The translations under genes were made by a program, and so were the position numbers. This document shows, piece after piece, positions 1 through 6,349 of a stretch of DNA of 9,937 bases. The stretch is taken from the NCBI GenBank assembly GCA_037147235.1, contig JBAWVO010000239.1, positions 1 to 9,937 on the forward strand. The letters are read 5' to 3'. The first letter of the stretch is position 1, and the number at the start of each line of letters is the position of its first letter. The notes beneath the pieces are model-generated. The model saw only the letters and a list, made by a program, of their open reading frames with translations, searched no databases and was not told the DNA's origin. The DNA comes from JANXQG01 sp037147235. Lineage in GTDB: Bacteria; Planctomycetota; Planctomycetia; Pirellulales; Thermoguttaceae.

Positions 1-49
1 GACTCAATACTTCGAGAACGTCTACCCTGAAATAGACCGGTTCGCGTAA
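1..49 (+). CDS. 3' end of a truncated + strand gene, function unknown
   Basis: Reading from base 2, an open frame encodes TQYFENVYPEIDRFA and stops at TAA (47-49). The codons resemble those of the other genes here, and the reading ends just before a convergent gene, which fits a genuine gene tail. Only 15 residues are visible, so no family can be named. A short open stretch at a window edge can also arise by chance. Confidence 0.4.
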   Translation, partial: TQYFENVYPEIDRFA

Positions 50-59
50 CGCACCTTTT

Positions 60-80
60 CGCGGGCATCCGTGCTCCGCG
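60..80. terminator. Hairpin between convergent genes, possible bidirectional terminator
   Basis: CGCGGGCA (60-67) can pair with TGCtCCGCG (72-80) around a small loop, with one bulged T. It lies in the 110-base gap between the left-edge gene end and the parA stop. A TTTT run lies on the left side (56-59), which would read as AAAA on + and does not make a classical + strand U-tract. It may instead be a fragment of a dispersed repeat. The rest of the 50-159 gap shows nothing clear. Confidence 0.25.
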
Positions 81-159
81 CACCCTACGTCGACAGCAGT
101 TGATCGATGCCTGAAGCCACGAACCAAGCCGGGCCACGCTGCACATCATCGTCCCCTTA

Positions 160-948
160 CTACCCCCCCTTTTTGACCTCTTCGGCCAAACGGCGATAGT
201 CCTCGGCTCCGTGCGAGTCGGGCGAGTATTGGAAGATCGACTGCCCGAAACTGGGGGCTTCGGCCAATCGCACATTACGTCGAATACGGGTTTGGAACGT
301 CTGGGCTCCGGACCAAGGCGTGGTCTTGTCGCGGGCACTACGGAAGAACTGTTCGACGTTGTCGCTGACTTCGCCTGCTAGCCGCGTGTTGACGTCGTAC
401 ATGCAAAGCACCACGCCGCTGATTTTCAGTCGCGGGTTCAGCCGCTGGGAAACTAGGTTGATTGTCTCCAGCAGCTTGCTCAGGCCGTGTAGGGCGAGGA
501 AGTGCGGCTGCAAGGGAATGAAGACCTCATCCACCGCCACCAGGGCGTTGAGGGTCAGTACGCCCAGCGATGGCGGGCAATCGACCAAGAGGTAGTCGAA
601 GGGCTGCTCCTCGGTGTTGAGTTTGTCGCGGAGGATCATCTCGCGGCCCACCACGCCGGCCAGTTCCATGTCGGCGGCGGCTAGGTCGAGCGTCGAACCG
701 ACAACCCAGAGATTCTCGGCCACCTGACGACGAACTTCCGAAAGCCGCGTTTTACCGGTCAGCACGTCGTAGATCGAAGGCTGATCGGCCAGCGGTTCGA
801 TCCCCAGATGCAGCGTGGCATGGGCCTGCGGGTCCATGTCGATCAAGCAGATGCGTAAACCAGTTTCCGCAAGTGCCGCACTAATGTTCACTGCGGTGGT
901 CGTTTTTCCCACGCCACCTTTCTGGTTCATAATGGCAATCGATCGCAT
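160..948 (-). CDS. parA: ParA/Soj family partitioning ATPase
   Basis: This is a 262-residue P-loop ATPase of the ParA/Soj class. Such proteins bind ATP, dimerise on DNA and position chromosome origins, plasmids or large protein cargo. Visible motifs are the deviant Walker A KGGVGKTT with signature Lys10 and Lys15, switch I DMDPQAHAT (residues 37-45), Walker B YLLVDCPPS (119-127), the QPHFLALHGLSKL block, and the arginine-rich RIRRNVRLAEAPSFGQSIF segment typical of nonspecific DNA binding. There is no N-terminal HTH, so it is the short Soj type. I place the start at 948, because AAGGAGG (954-960) sits 5 bases upstream and a -10 box lies at 972-977. The in-frame ATG at 967-969 would overlap the predicted transcript start. 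No parB-like gene is visible, and the next gene on that side runs convergently. The partner and cargo are therefore unknown. The family call is firm. Confidence 0.93.
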   Translation of the reverse strand: MRSIAIMNQKGGVGKTTTAVNISAALAETGLRICLIDMDPQAHATLHLGIEPLADQPSIYDVLTGKTRLSEVRRQVAENLWVVGSTLDLAAADMELAGVVGREMILRDKLNTEEQPFDYLLVDCPPSLGVLTLNALVAVDEVFIPLQPHFLALHGLSKLLETINLVSQRLNPRLKISGVVLCMYDVNTRLAGEVSDNVEQFFRSARDKTTPWSGAQTFQTRIRRNVRLAEAPSFGQSIFQYSPDSHGAEDYRRLAEEVKKGG

Positions 949-953
949 AGTTC

Positions 954-960
954 CCTCCTT
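954..960 (-). promoter_or_regulatory. Strong Shine-Dalgarno site of parA
   Basis: Read on the - strand, AAGGAGG is followed by GAACT and the ATG at 946-948. This spacing decides for the shorter 262-residue product over the ATG at 967-969. Confidence 0.8.
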
Positions 961-971
961 GGTAGGCACTG

Positions 972-1000
972 ATTATAGAATGGCAGGCGGTTTTCTCCAA
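972..1000 (-). promoter_or_regulatory. Candidate sigma-70-type promoter of parA
   Basis: On the - strand TTGGAG (995-1000) is followed after 17 bases by a perfect TATAAT (972-977). The predicted transcript start near 965 would give a leader of about 17 bases holding the Shine-Dalgarno site. The -35 matches consensus at only three positions, so the call rests mainly on the -10 and its position. Confidence 0.5.
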
Positions 1001-1042
1001 GACCGGAGTCGCGGCCTCGTTTTCCTGACCGGGTACACGAGT

Positions 1043-1148
1043 TCGGCGAGGGTCTCCTGACCCCGCCGAAACGACCGACCGAAGGTCTCCTTTTCACCGG
1101 GAGACCTTCGGTCGGCGATGTGGCTCGGTCAGAGACCGGCCACAACAG
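1043..1148 (+). repeat. ~106 bp palindromic dispersed element, left copy
   Basis: The core is a perfect 16 bp inverted repeat, with arms at 1075-1090 and 1100-1115 around a 9-base loop TTTTCACCG. Outside it, GGTCTCCTGACC (1051-1062) pairs with GGTCAGAGACC (1127-1137) with one extra base. The same element recurs in opposite orientation at 9832-9937 with nearly identical flanks, ending in CCGGCCACAACAG in both. It encodes nothing. The structure fits a REP/MITE-like dispersed palindrome. Its position just upstream of the parA promoter region could also let it act as a divergent transcription barrier. Confidence 0.85.
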
Positions 1149-1153
1149 GGGTA

Positions 1154-1175
1154 AACGGGATGAATTCCGTTCTAC
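1154..1175. repeat. Short near-palindrome sharing 16 bases with 7070-7085
   Basis: AACGGGAT (1154-1161) faces ATTCCGTT (1164-1171) around GA with one mismatch, giving an 8 bp near-palindrome. The string ATGAATTCCGTTCTAC (1160-1175) recurs exactly at 7070-7085, also as one arm of an inverted repeat. This suggests a small dispersed repeat family rather than a gene-specific operator. Confidence 0.5.
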
Positions 1176-1199
1176 TGAGCCGTTTTCCTGGCCGGGTGA

Positions 1200-1228
1200 T
1201 TGACAACGGTGGTTCTCGGTGTGAAAAT
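1200..1228 (+). promoter_or_regulatory. Weak promoter candidate for clpV
   Basis: TTGACA (1200-1205) matches the -35 consensus and is followed after 17 bases by GAAAAT (1223-1228), which fits the -10 consensus at 4 of 6 positions. A start near 1235 would place the whole MITE-like element in a leader of about 170 bases. This could be chance, and no other convincing promoter is visible before clpV. Confidence 0.3.
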
Positions 1229-1236
1229 CAGCGTAA

Positions 1237-1346
1237 GGATCGGCGCATCAATAAGTGTCGCAAGAAAGGTAGCAGGCACACTCCGTGTGCCGTCCGCCCA
1301 CGCTCGGCGAATGGGCAAAACACGACAGTTATTTATGCGCCGATCC
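1237..1346. mobile_element. 110 bp MITE-like element with 24 bp terminal inverted repeats
   Basis: The ends 1237-1260 and 1323-1346 are inverted copies matching at 22 of 24 positions (outer ends GGATCGGCGCAT and ATGCGCCGATCC). They are flanked by TAA on both sides (1234-1236 and 1347-1349), consistent with a short target duplication. The 62-base centre has no coding capacity and holds the palindrome GGCACAC-TCC-GTGTGCC (1275-1291). Size, termini and flanking duplication fit a non-autonomous miniature element mobilised in trans. No transposase is in the window. An alternative is a structured RNA or attenuator in the clpV leader. Confidence 0.7.
1275..1291. repeat. GGCACAC/GTGTGCC palindrome inside the MITE-like element
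   Basis: A perfect 7 bp inverted repeat surrounds a 3-base TCC spacer. It is strong enough to form a hairpin in RNA, but no T-tract follows it. It lies near the middle of the 110 bp element and is probably part of that element. Confidence 0.6.
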
Positions 1347-1392
1347 TAAGGGTCCAACGTCACCTTCGTCGGAAATTTTTTAACGGAAAACC

Positions 1393-1396
1393 GAGG
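1393..1396 (+). promoter_or_regulatory. Ribosome binding site of clpV
   Basis: GAGG lies 6 bases before the ATG at 1403. The first residues (LKPLVGKLNETCRRTLEGAA) match the expected N-terminus of ClpV proteins, supporting this start. Confidence 0.6.
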
Positions 1397-1402
1397 TAGA
1401 AA

Positions 1403-4114
1403 ATGCTTCACGTCGATCTCAAGCCGCTGGTCGGCAAGCTGAACGAAACTTGCCGTCGCACCCTGGAAGGTGCTGCCGCCTTGTGCCTGTCACGGACAAA
1501 CTATAACGTCGAAGTTGAACACTGGTTGTTCAAGTTGCTGGAAACGACCGACACGGATGTGGCCGCCGCCCTGCGACATTTTGAAATCGATCCCTCGCGG
1601 GTTTGCAAAGACGTCAGCCGCGTTTTGGACGGTCTGAAGACGGGTAATGCCCGCGCCCCTGCGTTCTCGCAGGACACCGTAGACCTGATCCGCGGAGCTT
1701 GGCTGGTGGGATCGATCAATTTCGATGCGGCCAAGGCCCGCACGGGGCATGTCCTTCTGGCCCTTCTATCCGACGACACTCTGAACCGCGTCATTCGCAA
1801 TGCCTCGCCCGAATTTGATAAGCTTTCGGCCGAGGAGCTTCGCAAGAATTATATTTCGATTACCGCCCGATCCTCGGAGGCGGAAGAATCGAAGTCGGCT
1901 CCCGGTGCCCCGACGGAAGGGGCGAAACGCCCTGAAGGCGGTGGTGCCTTGGATAAGTACACCATCGATCTAACCGCCCGCGCGCGCCGCGGCGAAATTG
2001 ATCCCGTCCGCTGCCGCGAGGCAGAAATCCGCCAGATTGTTGACATTCTCACCCGCCGCCGCCAGAACAACCCCATTCTGACCGGCGAAGCGGGCGTGGG
2101 CAAGACAGCGGTTGTCGAGGGCTTTGCCATCCGCGTCGTCGAGAACGACGTTCCGCCCGCACTCCGCAATGTCCAGGTCCGCACGCTCGATCTCGGCCTG
2201 CTCCAGGCAGGCGCGGGCATCAAGGGTGAGTTTGAAAACCGATTGAAGTCGGTCATTGAGGAGGTCAAGGCGTCGTCGCGCCCGGTGATTCTCTTCATCG
2301 ACGAGGCCCATACCCTGATCGGCGCAGGCGGACAAGCCGGCCAAGGCGACGCGGCGAACATGCTCAAGCCGGCCCTAGCCCGCGGCGAACTTCGCACGAT
2401 CGCTGCTACCACCTGGGCCGAATACAAGAAATACTTTGAGAAAGACGCCGCTCTCGCCCGGCGATTCCAGGTCGTCAAAATCGAAGAGCCTGACGAAGAT
2501 TCAGCCATTAAGATGGTCCGTGGTTTGTGTGAGACGCTGGAAAAACACCACAACGTCCGCATTCTGGATGAAGCCATCGATCAGGCCGTGCGGCTTTCGC
2601 ACCGCTACCTTAGTGGTCGCCAGTTGCCCGACAAGGCCATCAGCCTCATCGATACGGCCAGTGCCCGGGTGGCGATCGGCCAGTCAACCGTTCCACCCGC
2701 CGTGGAAGAGTGTCGCTGGCGGATCCGACATGCGAGTCTGGAAATCGAAATTCTGAATCGTGAAATTGCGGCTGGAACCGACCATTCCGAGCGACTTGCC
2801 GAGCGTGAAGCGACCAAAGCGGCCGCCGAGGCCGAGCTAAAGGAACTAGAAGCCCGCTGGGAGAAAGAAGCTGGGCTGGTTGCGCAGATCCGGCCGATCC
2901 GTCAGCAATTGGAAGCATCCGTACAACCACCGGCAGCGGCAACTCCCGCCGTCGCGACTGCCAAGTCGCCTCAACCTCAAGCAGCGCAAACGCCGCCATC
3001 GCCCTCACTTACCCAAGAACAGCTCGAATCGCTCCGCGGTCAACTCCATGGCTTAGAAGCTCAGTTGAAAGAGATACAAGGCGAGAACCCGCTCATGCAG
3101 GTCTGCGTCGATGGGCAGGCGGTTGCGGAGGTCATCTCGGGCTGGACGGGTATTCCTGTCGGCCGCATGGTGAAGGACGAGATCCGCGCGGTTCTTGCGC
3201 TCAAACAGTCGATGCAGCGGCGGATCGTGGGTCAGGACCACGCCTTGGAGGTTATTTCGCAGAGCATCCGCACGTCGCGTGCCGGCCTGACCGACCCGCG
3301 CCGGCCCATCGGCGTTTTCCTGTTGGTTGGCACCAGCGGCACGGGCAAGACCGAAACCGCCATCACCTTGGCAGAATTGCTCTACGGCGGCGAGCAGAAC
3401 ATGACCGTCATCAACATGTCGGAGTTCAAGGAAGAGCATAAGGTCTCGCTGCTGATGGGATCGCCTCCCGGCTATGTCGGCTACGGCGAGGGCGGAGTGC
3501 TAACGGAAGCCGTTCGTCGCCGACCCTACAGTGTGGTACTTCTGGATGAAATCGAGAAGGCTCATCCTGGGGTACAAGACATCTTCTACCAGGTTTTCGA
3601 CAAGGGCACGCTCCGTGATGGCGAGGGTCGGGATATCGACTTCAAGAACACGGTCATCATGATGACCTCCAACGCCGGCTCCGACATGATGATGAGCATC
3701 TGCTCCGACCCGGAAACCCGCCCCAGTGCGGAGCAGTTGCGAGAGGTCATTCACCCCGAGCTTTTGAAGGTATTCAAGCCTGCCTTCCTGGGCAGAATCA
3801 ATGTTGTTCCTTTTTATCCGCTCACCGACGAGGTTTTGCGTCGGATCGTGGAGTTGCAATTGAATCGCATTGGCCGCCGGGTGGAAAGTACGTACCGCGC
3901 GACGTTTGAATATTCGCCCGATTTGGTCAATGTCGTCGCCGCCCGCTGCACCGAGGTCGACACGGGGGCACGGAACATCGATCATATTCTGTCGCACAGC
4001 CTTTTGCCTCAGATGTCCGAGCAATTCCTCGCTCGCATGGCCGAAGGGCATCCCATCAAGTCGGTCGGAGTATCGATGTCGTCCAAGGGCGAATTTGAGT
4101 ACCGCATCGAGTAG
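1403..4114 (+). CDS. clpV: ClpV/TssH, type VI secretion AAA+ sheath disassembly ATPase
   Basis: This 903-residue protein has the full two-ring Clp/Hsp100 layout. The N domain (about 1-160) reads VGKLNETCRRTLEGAAALCLSR, typical of ClpV rather than ClpB; in that family it binds the sheath protein TssC. The first AAA+ module has Walker A GEAGVGKT (228-235), pore-loop segment GIKGEFENR and Walker B FIDEAH (298-303). A coiled middle domain follows. The second module has Walker A GTSGTGKT (643-650), the pore-loop block GSPPGYVGYGEGGVLTEAV, Walker B LLDEIEKAH (D715, E716) and the GRINVVPFYPL segment. All catalytic residues are intact. In known systems ClpV recycles contracted sheaths in the cytoplasm using ATP. 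Oddly, no other secretion gene flanks it. The middle domain carries a Pro/Ala/Gln-rich insert (507-535). ClpB is less likely because of the N domain. Confidence 0.9.
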   Translation: MLHVDLKPLVGKLNETCRRTLEGAAALCLSRTNYNVEVEHWLFKLLETTDTDVAAALRHFEIDPSRVCKDVSRVLDGLKTGNARAPAFSQDTVDLIRGAWLVGSINFDAAKARTGHVLLALLSDDTLNRVIRNASPEFDKLSAEELRKNYISITARSSEAEESKSAPGAPTEGAKRPEGGGALDKYTIDLTARARRGEIDPVRCREAEIRQIVDILTRRRQNNPILTGEAGVGKTAVVEGFAIRVVENDVPPALRNVQVRTLDLGLLQAGAGIKGEFENRLKSVIEEVKASSRPVILFIDEAHTLIGAGGQAGQGDAANMLKPALARGELRTIAATTWAEYKKYFEKDAALARRFQVVKIEEPDEDSAIKMVRGLCETLEKHHNVRILDEAIDQAVRLSHRYLSGRQLPDKAISLIDTASARVAIGQSTVPPAVEECRWRIRHASLEIEILNREIAAGTDHSERLAEREATKAAAEAELKELEARWEKEAGLVAQIRPIRQQLEASVQPPAAATPAVATAKSPQPQAAQTPPSPSLTQEQLESLRGQLHGLEAQLKEIQGENPLMQVCVDGQAVAEVISGWTGIPVGRMVKDEIRAVLALKQSMQRRIVGQDHALEVISQSIRTSRAGLTDPRRPIGVFLLVGTSGTGKTETAITLAELLYGGEQNMTVINMSEFKEEHKVSLLMGSPPGYVGYGEGGVLTEAVRRRPYSVVLLDEIEKAHPGVQDIFYQVFDKGTLRDGEGRDIDFKNTVIMMTSNAGSDMMMSICSDPETRPSAEQLREVIHPELLKVFKPAFLGRINVVPFYPLTDEVLRRIVELQLNRIGRRVESTYRATFEYSPDLVNVVAARCTEVDTGARNIDHILSHSLLPQMSEQFLARMAEGHPIKSVGVSMSSKGEFEYRIE

Positions 4115-4198
4115 CGATTGAAGACTGGCCTGTAGTGGTCAATTTATCGCCATATTTAATTTGACATTCCGTCCCTGCTTGTCAGAAGAAAAAAAGTC
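4115..4198. other. Short clpV-methyltransferase gap
   Basis: This 84-base AT-rich spacer has no clear terminator. A purine-rich AGAAGAAAAAAAG run lies just before the methyltransferase ATG and could serve as a weak ribosome binding site. TTGACA occurs at 4161-4166 without a matching -10, so it is unclear whether the methyltransferase is read through from clpV or has its own promoter. Confidence 0.4.
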
Positions 4199-6094
4199 AT
4201 GGTACTATGCGGAACCGAGTTGATTTGGGAAGGGAAGTACGACCTAGCGGGCAATCGCATTCCCGTGCGAGCAGACGATTGCGAGTCGGCCCTTTTGGAG
4301 ATTGAGCGAATCGAACGACCCCGCAAAGCCGGTGCGCCGGATCAACCGCGCAGTTTTCTGGCCGCTGACCAGGGGCCGATTGGCGATTTCGACAACCGAC
4401 TCGTGTGGGGAGACAACGGCCTTGTCTTGCCACGGCTCGCAAAAGATTTCCGCGCGGCCGTCGATTTGATCTACATCGACCCTCCGTTCAATGTCGGAAC
4501 GGATTTCGTCATGGATGCACCGTCGGGGGCTACGGCCGACGAGCCTGCCTCTGGTCGCGGCAGGTTCGCTTATCGAGACTCCTGGGGGCAGGGGGAAGGA
4601 GCTTACCTGCAAATGATCCATGAGCGGCTCGTCTTGTTGCGAGAACTGCTGAGCGAGCGAGGCACTATTTACGTCCACTGCGACTATCGCGTGAGCCACT
4701 ATGTTCGGATGATTCTCGATGAAATCTTTGGCCCACAAAACTACCGGAACGAGTTGATATGGTGTTACCGAGGCGGCGGCGTCCCAAGGAACGATTTTGC
4801 GGCCAAGCATGATACCATTTTTCGGTACACGAAATCCGACGAATACATCTTCAACGCCGATGAAGTCCGAATTCCCTACTCGCCCGACGTGCAGGCTTCG
4901 CTGGCAAGTCGTTACGACAAATCCTATCGCTCGAACAAAGTCTATGAAGGCTATCGCCCAAACGTGCTCGGCAAGCATCCCGAGGACTGGTGGCTGATCC
5001 AGCCCATCATGCCTTCGGACCGTACCGAGCGTCTGGATTATCCCACACAGAAGCCGGTCGAGCTTATTCAGCGCATGGTAGACGCAAGCAGCAGGCCCGA
5101 CAGCCTGGTGCTCGATGCGTTTTGCGGTTCGGGGACGACGCTTGCCGTCGCCGAAGGATTACGGGTGAAGCGCGAGATGATCGGAGGCAAGGAACGGCTC
5201 CGTTACTATTATGCCGAGCCCCGTCGCTGGATCGGCGTGGACATTGGCCGGTTTGCCATGCACACATCACGAAAGCGGCTTATCGAATTGCAGCGGGTGC
5301 GCCAAGCGCAGGGAGCGGCCTATCGAAGCTTCGGAGTCTACGGACTCGGAGACGCCGAACGTCGCCGATGGTACGGAAAGTTCGCAGGCGACAACCGACG
5401 AAGTTATTGCAAGACAATTCTTGAATCCTTCGGAGCCGAGCCAAGTGGAGAGCAAGGGTGTGAGCAGCCCACCCTTGACGGGAAAAAGCAGGGGGTTCCA
5501 TGTCATGTCCTCGACGTTAATGCCACATTTACACGGGCGATGGCAGAAGACTTGCTGAAAAGGGTGACCGCCGAACACTTCAATCAATGCTACTGCTTGG
5601 CCTGGGCTTTTGCGCATAACCTTCCGGCGGAGATCGAGGAACTGGAGCAAAAGCATGGCGTCCGACTGCGGTTGGTTCAGATACCTCGGGAGATAATCGA
5701 TGCCCCTGGCAGAAAAGTGCCCTGGTTCCAAGCCGCGATCTTGAAGGTACAGCCGATGATCTCGATTGCGCCTGCGGGGGAAAAGCTGATGGATGTTCGG
5801 TTAGAGAGCTACCTACGGGAATCGGCCGAAGTGGCTCCCGAAGAATTTGACACACGCCGATCCCAAGAGCCGGGCACTGGGATTGAACTTCTTGATTTTT
5901 GGGCCGTGGACTTCGATTGGCAAGACGACAAGCCGTTTACGCAGCATTGGCAGGACTATCGAACGCGGAAGAAACCGTGCGTCGAAACCGTGAGCAACGC
6001 GGGTTCCTCGCACGCCGCGACGGGTGAACAGATGGTAGCCGTCAAGGCGATCGATACTTTCGGTTACGAGACGGTTGTTACAGCCGTGTGCTGA
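4199..6094 (+). CDS. Type III Mod-like beta-class DNA methyltransferase
   Basis: This 631-residue S-adenosylmethionine-dependent DNA methyltransferase has the beta-class order. Catalytic motif IV DPPFN is at 94-98, then a target-recognition region follows (about 185-280, with YRGGGVPRNDFAAKHDTIFRYTK-like signatures). Next come PTQKP (283-286 TQKP) and the AdoMet-binding motif I DAFCGSGTT (306-314), followed by WIGVDI. The opening TELIWEGKYD and the middle IYVHCDYRVSHYVRMILDEIFG are typical of Mod/N6-adenine enzymes. The roughly 270-residue C-terminal part ends in VKAIDTFGYETVV, resembling the usual end of this family, so the gene looks complete. I use the ATG at 4199 because the next in-frame Met lies beyond motif IV. 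No restriction (Res, DEAD/DEAH) gene follows, so it appears solitary. Adenine is the probable target base; N4-cytosine cannot be excluded. The recognition site is not readable from sequence. Confidence 0.9.
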   Translation: MVLCGTELIWEGKYDLAGNRIPVRADDCESALLEIERIERPRKAGAPDQPRSFLAADQGPIGDFDNRLVWGDNGLVLPRLAKDFRAAVDLIYIDPPFNVGTDFVMDAPSGATADEPASGRGRFAYRDSWGQGEGAYLQMIHERLVLLRELLSERGTIYVHCDYRVSHYVRMILDEIFGPQNYRNELIWCYRGGGVPRNDFAAKHDTIFRYTKSDEYIFNADEVRIPYSPDVQASLASRYDKSYRSNKVYEGYRPNVLGKHPEDWWLIQPIMPSDRTERLDYPTQKPVELIQRMVDASSRPDSLVLDAFCGSGTTLAVAEGLRVKREMIGGKERLRYYYAEPRRWIGVDIGRFAMHTSRKRLIELQRVRQAQGAAYRSFGVYGLGDAERRRWYGKFAGDNRRSYCKTILESFGAEPSGEQGCEQPTLDGKKQGVPCHVLDVNATFTRAMAEDLLKRVTAEHFNQCYCLAWAFAHNLPAEIEELEQKHGVRLRLVQIPREIIDAPGRKVPWFQAAILKVQPMISIAPAGEKLMDVRLESYLRESAEVAPEEFDTRRSQEPGTGIELLDFWAVDFDWQDDKPFTQHWQDYRTRKKPCVETVSNAGSSHAATGEQMVAVKAIDTFGYETVVTAVC

Positions 6095-6349
6095 GTTCTC
6101 CTGGGGGGTGTCTACGAATAGGACGTCACTTCACCGGTTCCATGAGTTTGATGGGCCTTGATCATAACTTTGCCAACTGCTGTCACTGCTAGCTCGAAGT
6201 AGGGTGGGTGAAGCATCGAATGGTGTGTTACGCGAACTGATCTGGAACAGCGGTAAGTGCTTTCAGCGTCTCGACTTCGTGCGCAACCCACCATTTCCCG
6301 GCCGGACACACTTGATCTTGGGGTGGAATTGCAGATTGAGAAGGGCAAT
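6095..6349. other. Convergent gap with a degenerate repeat, no gene
   Basis: The gap lies between the methyltransferase and the convergent haem protein gene. It contains GTAGGGTGGGTGAAGC (6199-6214) and a 17-base imperfect inverted repeat (6219-6235 against 6279-6295, about 14 matches, AATGGTG/CCACCATT ends). This looks like a decayed dispersed repeat. Open frames crossing it have no recognisable protein features. No T-tract terminator was found for either flanking gene. Confidence 0.5.

Noticed and set aside
1118..1399. 93-codon open frame before clpV
   Set aside because: It runs through the palindromic element and the entire MITE-like element and has no protein-like features.
1849..2577. 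242-codon open frame on the - strand
   Set aside because: It lies wholly antisense to the first AAA+ module of clpV. The encoded protein is rich in Ser/Arg with no domain, as expected for a codon-position shadow in GC-rich DNA.
3500..4051. 183-codon open frame on the - strand
   Set aside because: It is antisense to the conserved second ATPase module of clpV and shows no recognisable motif.
1403..4114. ClpB disaggregase instead of ClpV
   Set aside because: The opening VGKLNETCRRTLEGAA block and the GIKGEFENR and GYGEGGVLTEAV pore regions follow the ClpV pattern. ClpB would be the fallback call.
4161..4189. TTGACA as a promoter for the methyltransferase
   Set aside because: No acceptable -10 hexamer occurs 16-18 bases downstream (AGAAGA at 17).
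4244..4978. 244-codon open frame on the - strand
   Set aside because: It is antisense to the methyltransferase catalytic region, whose motifs are clearly conserved on the + strand.
6112..6348. 78-codon - strand frame after the methyltransferase
   Set aside because: It spans the degenerate repeat and lacks domain, ribosome binding site and plausible composition.
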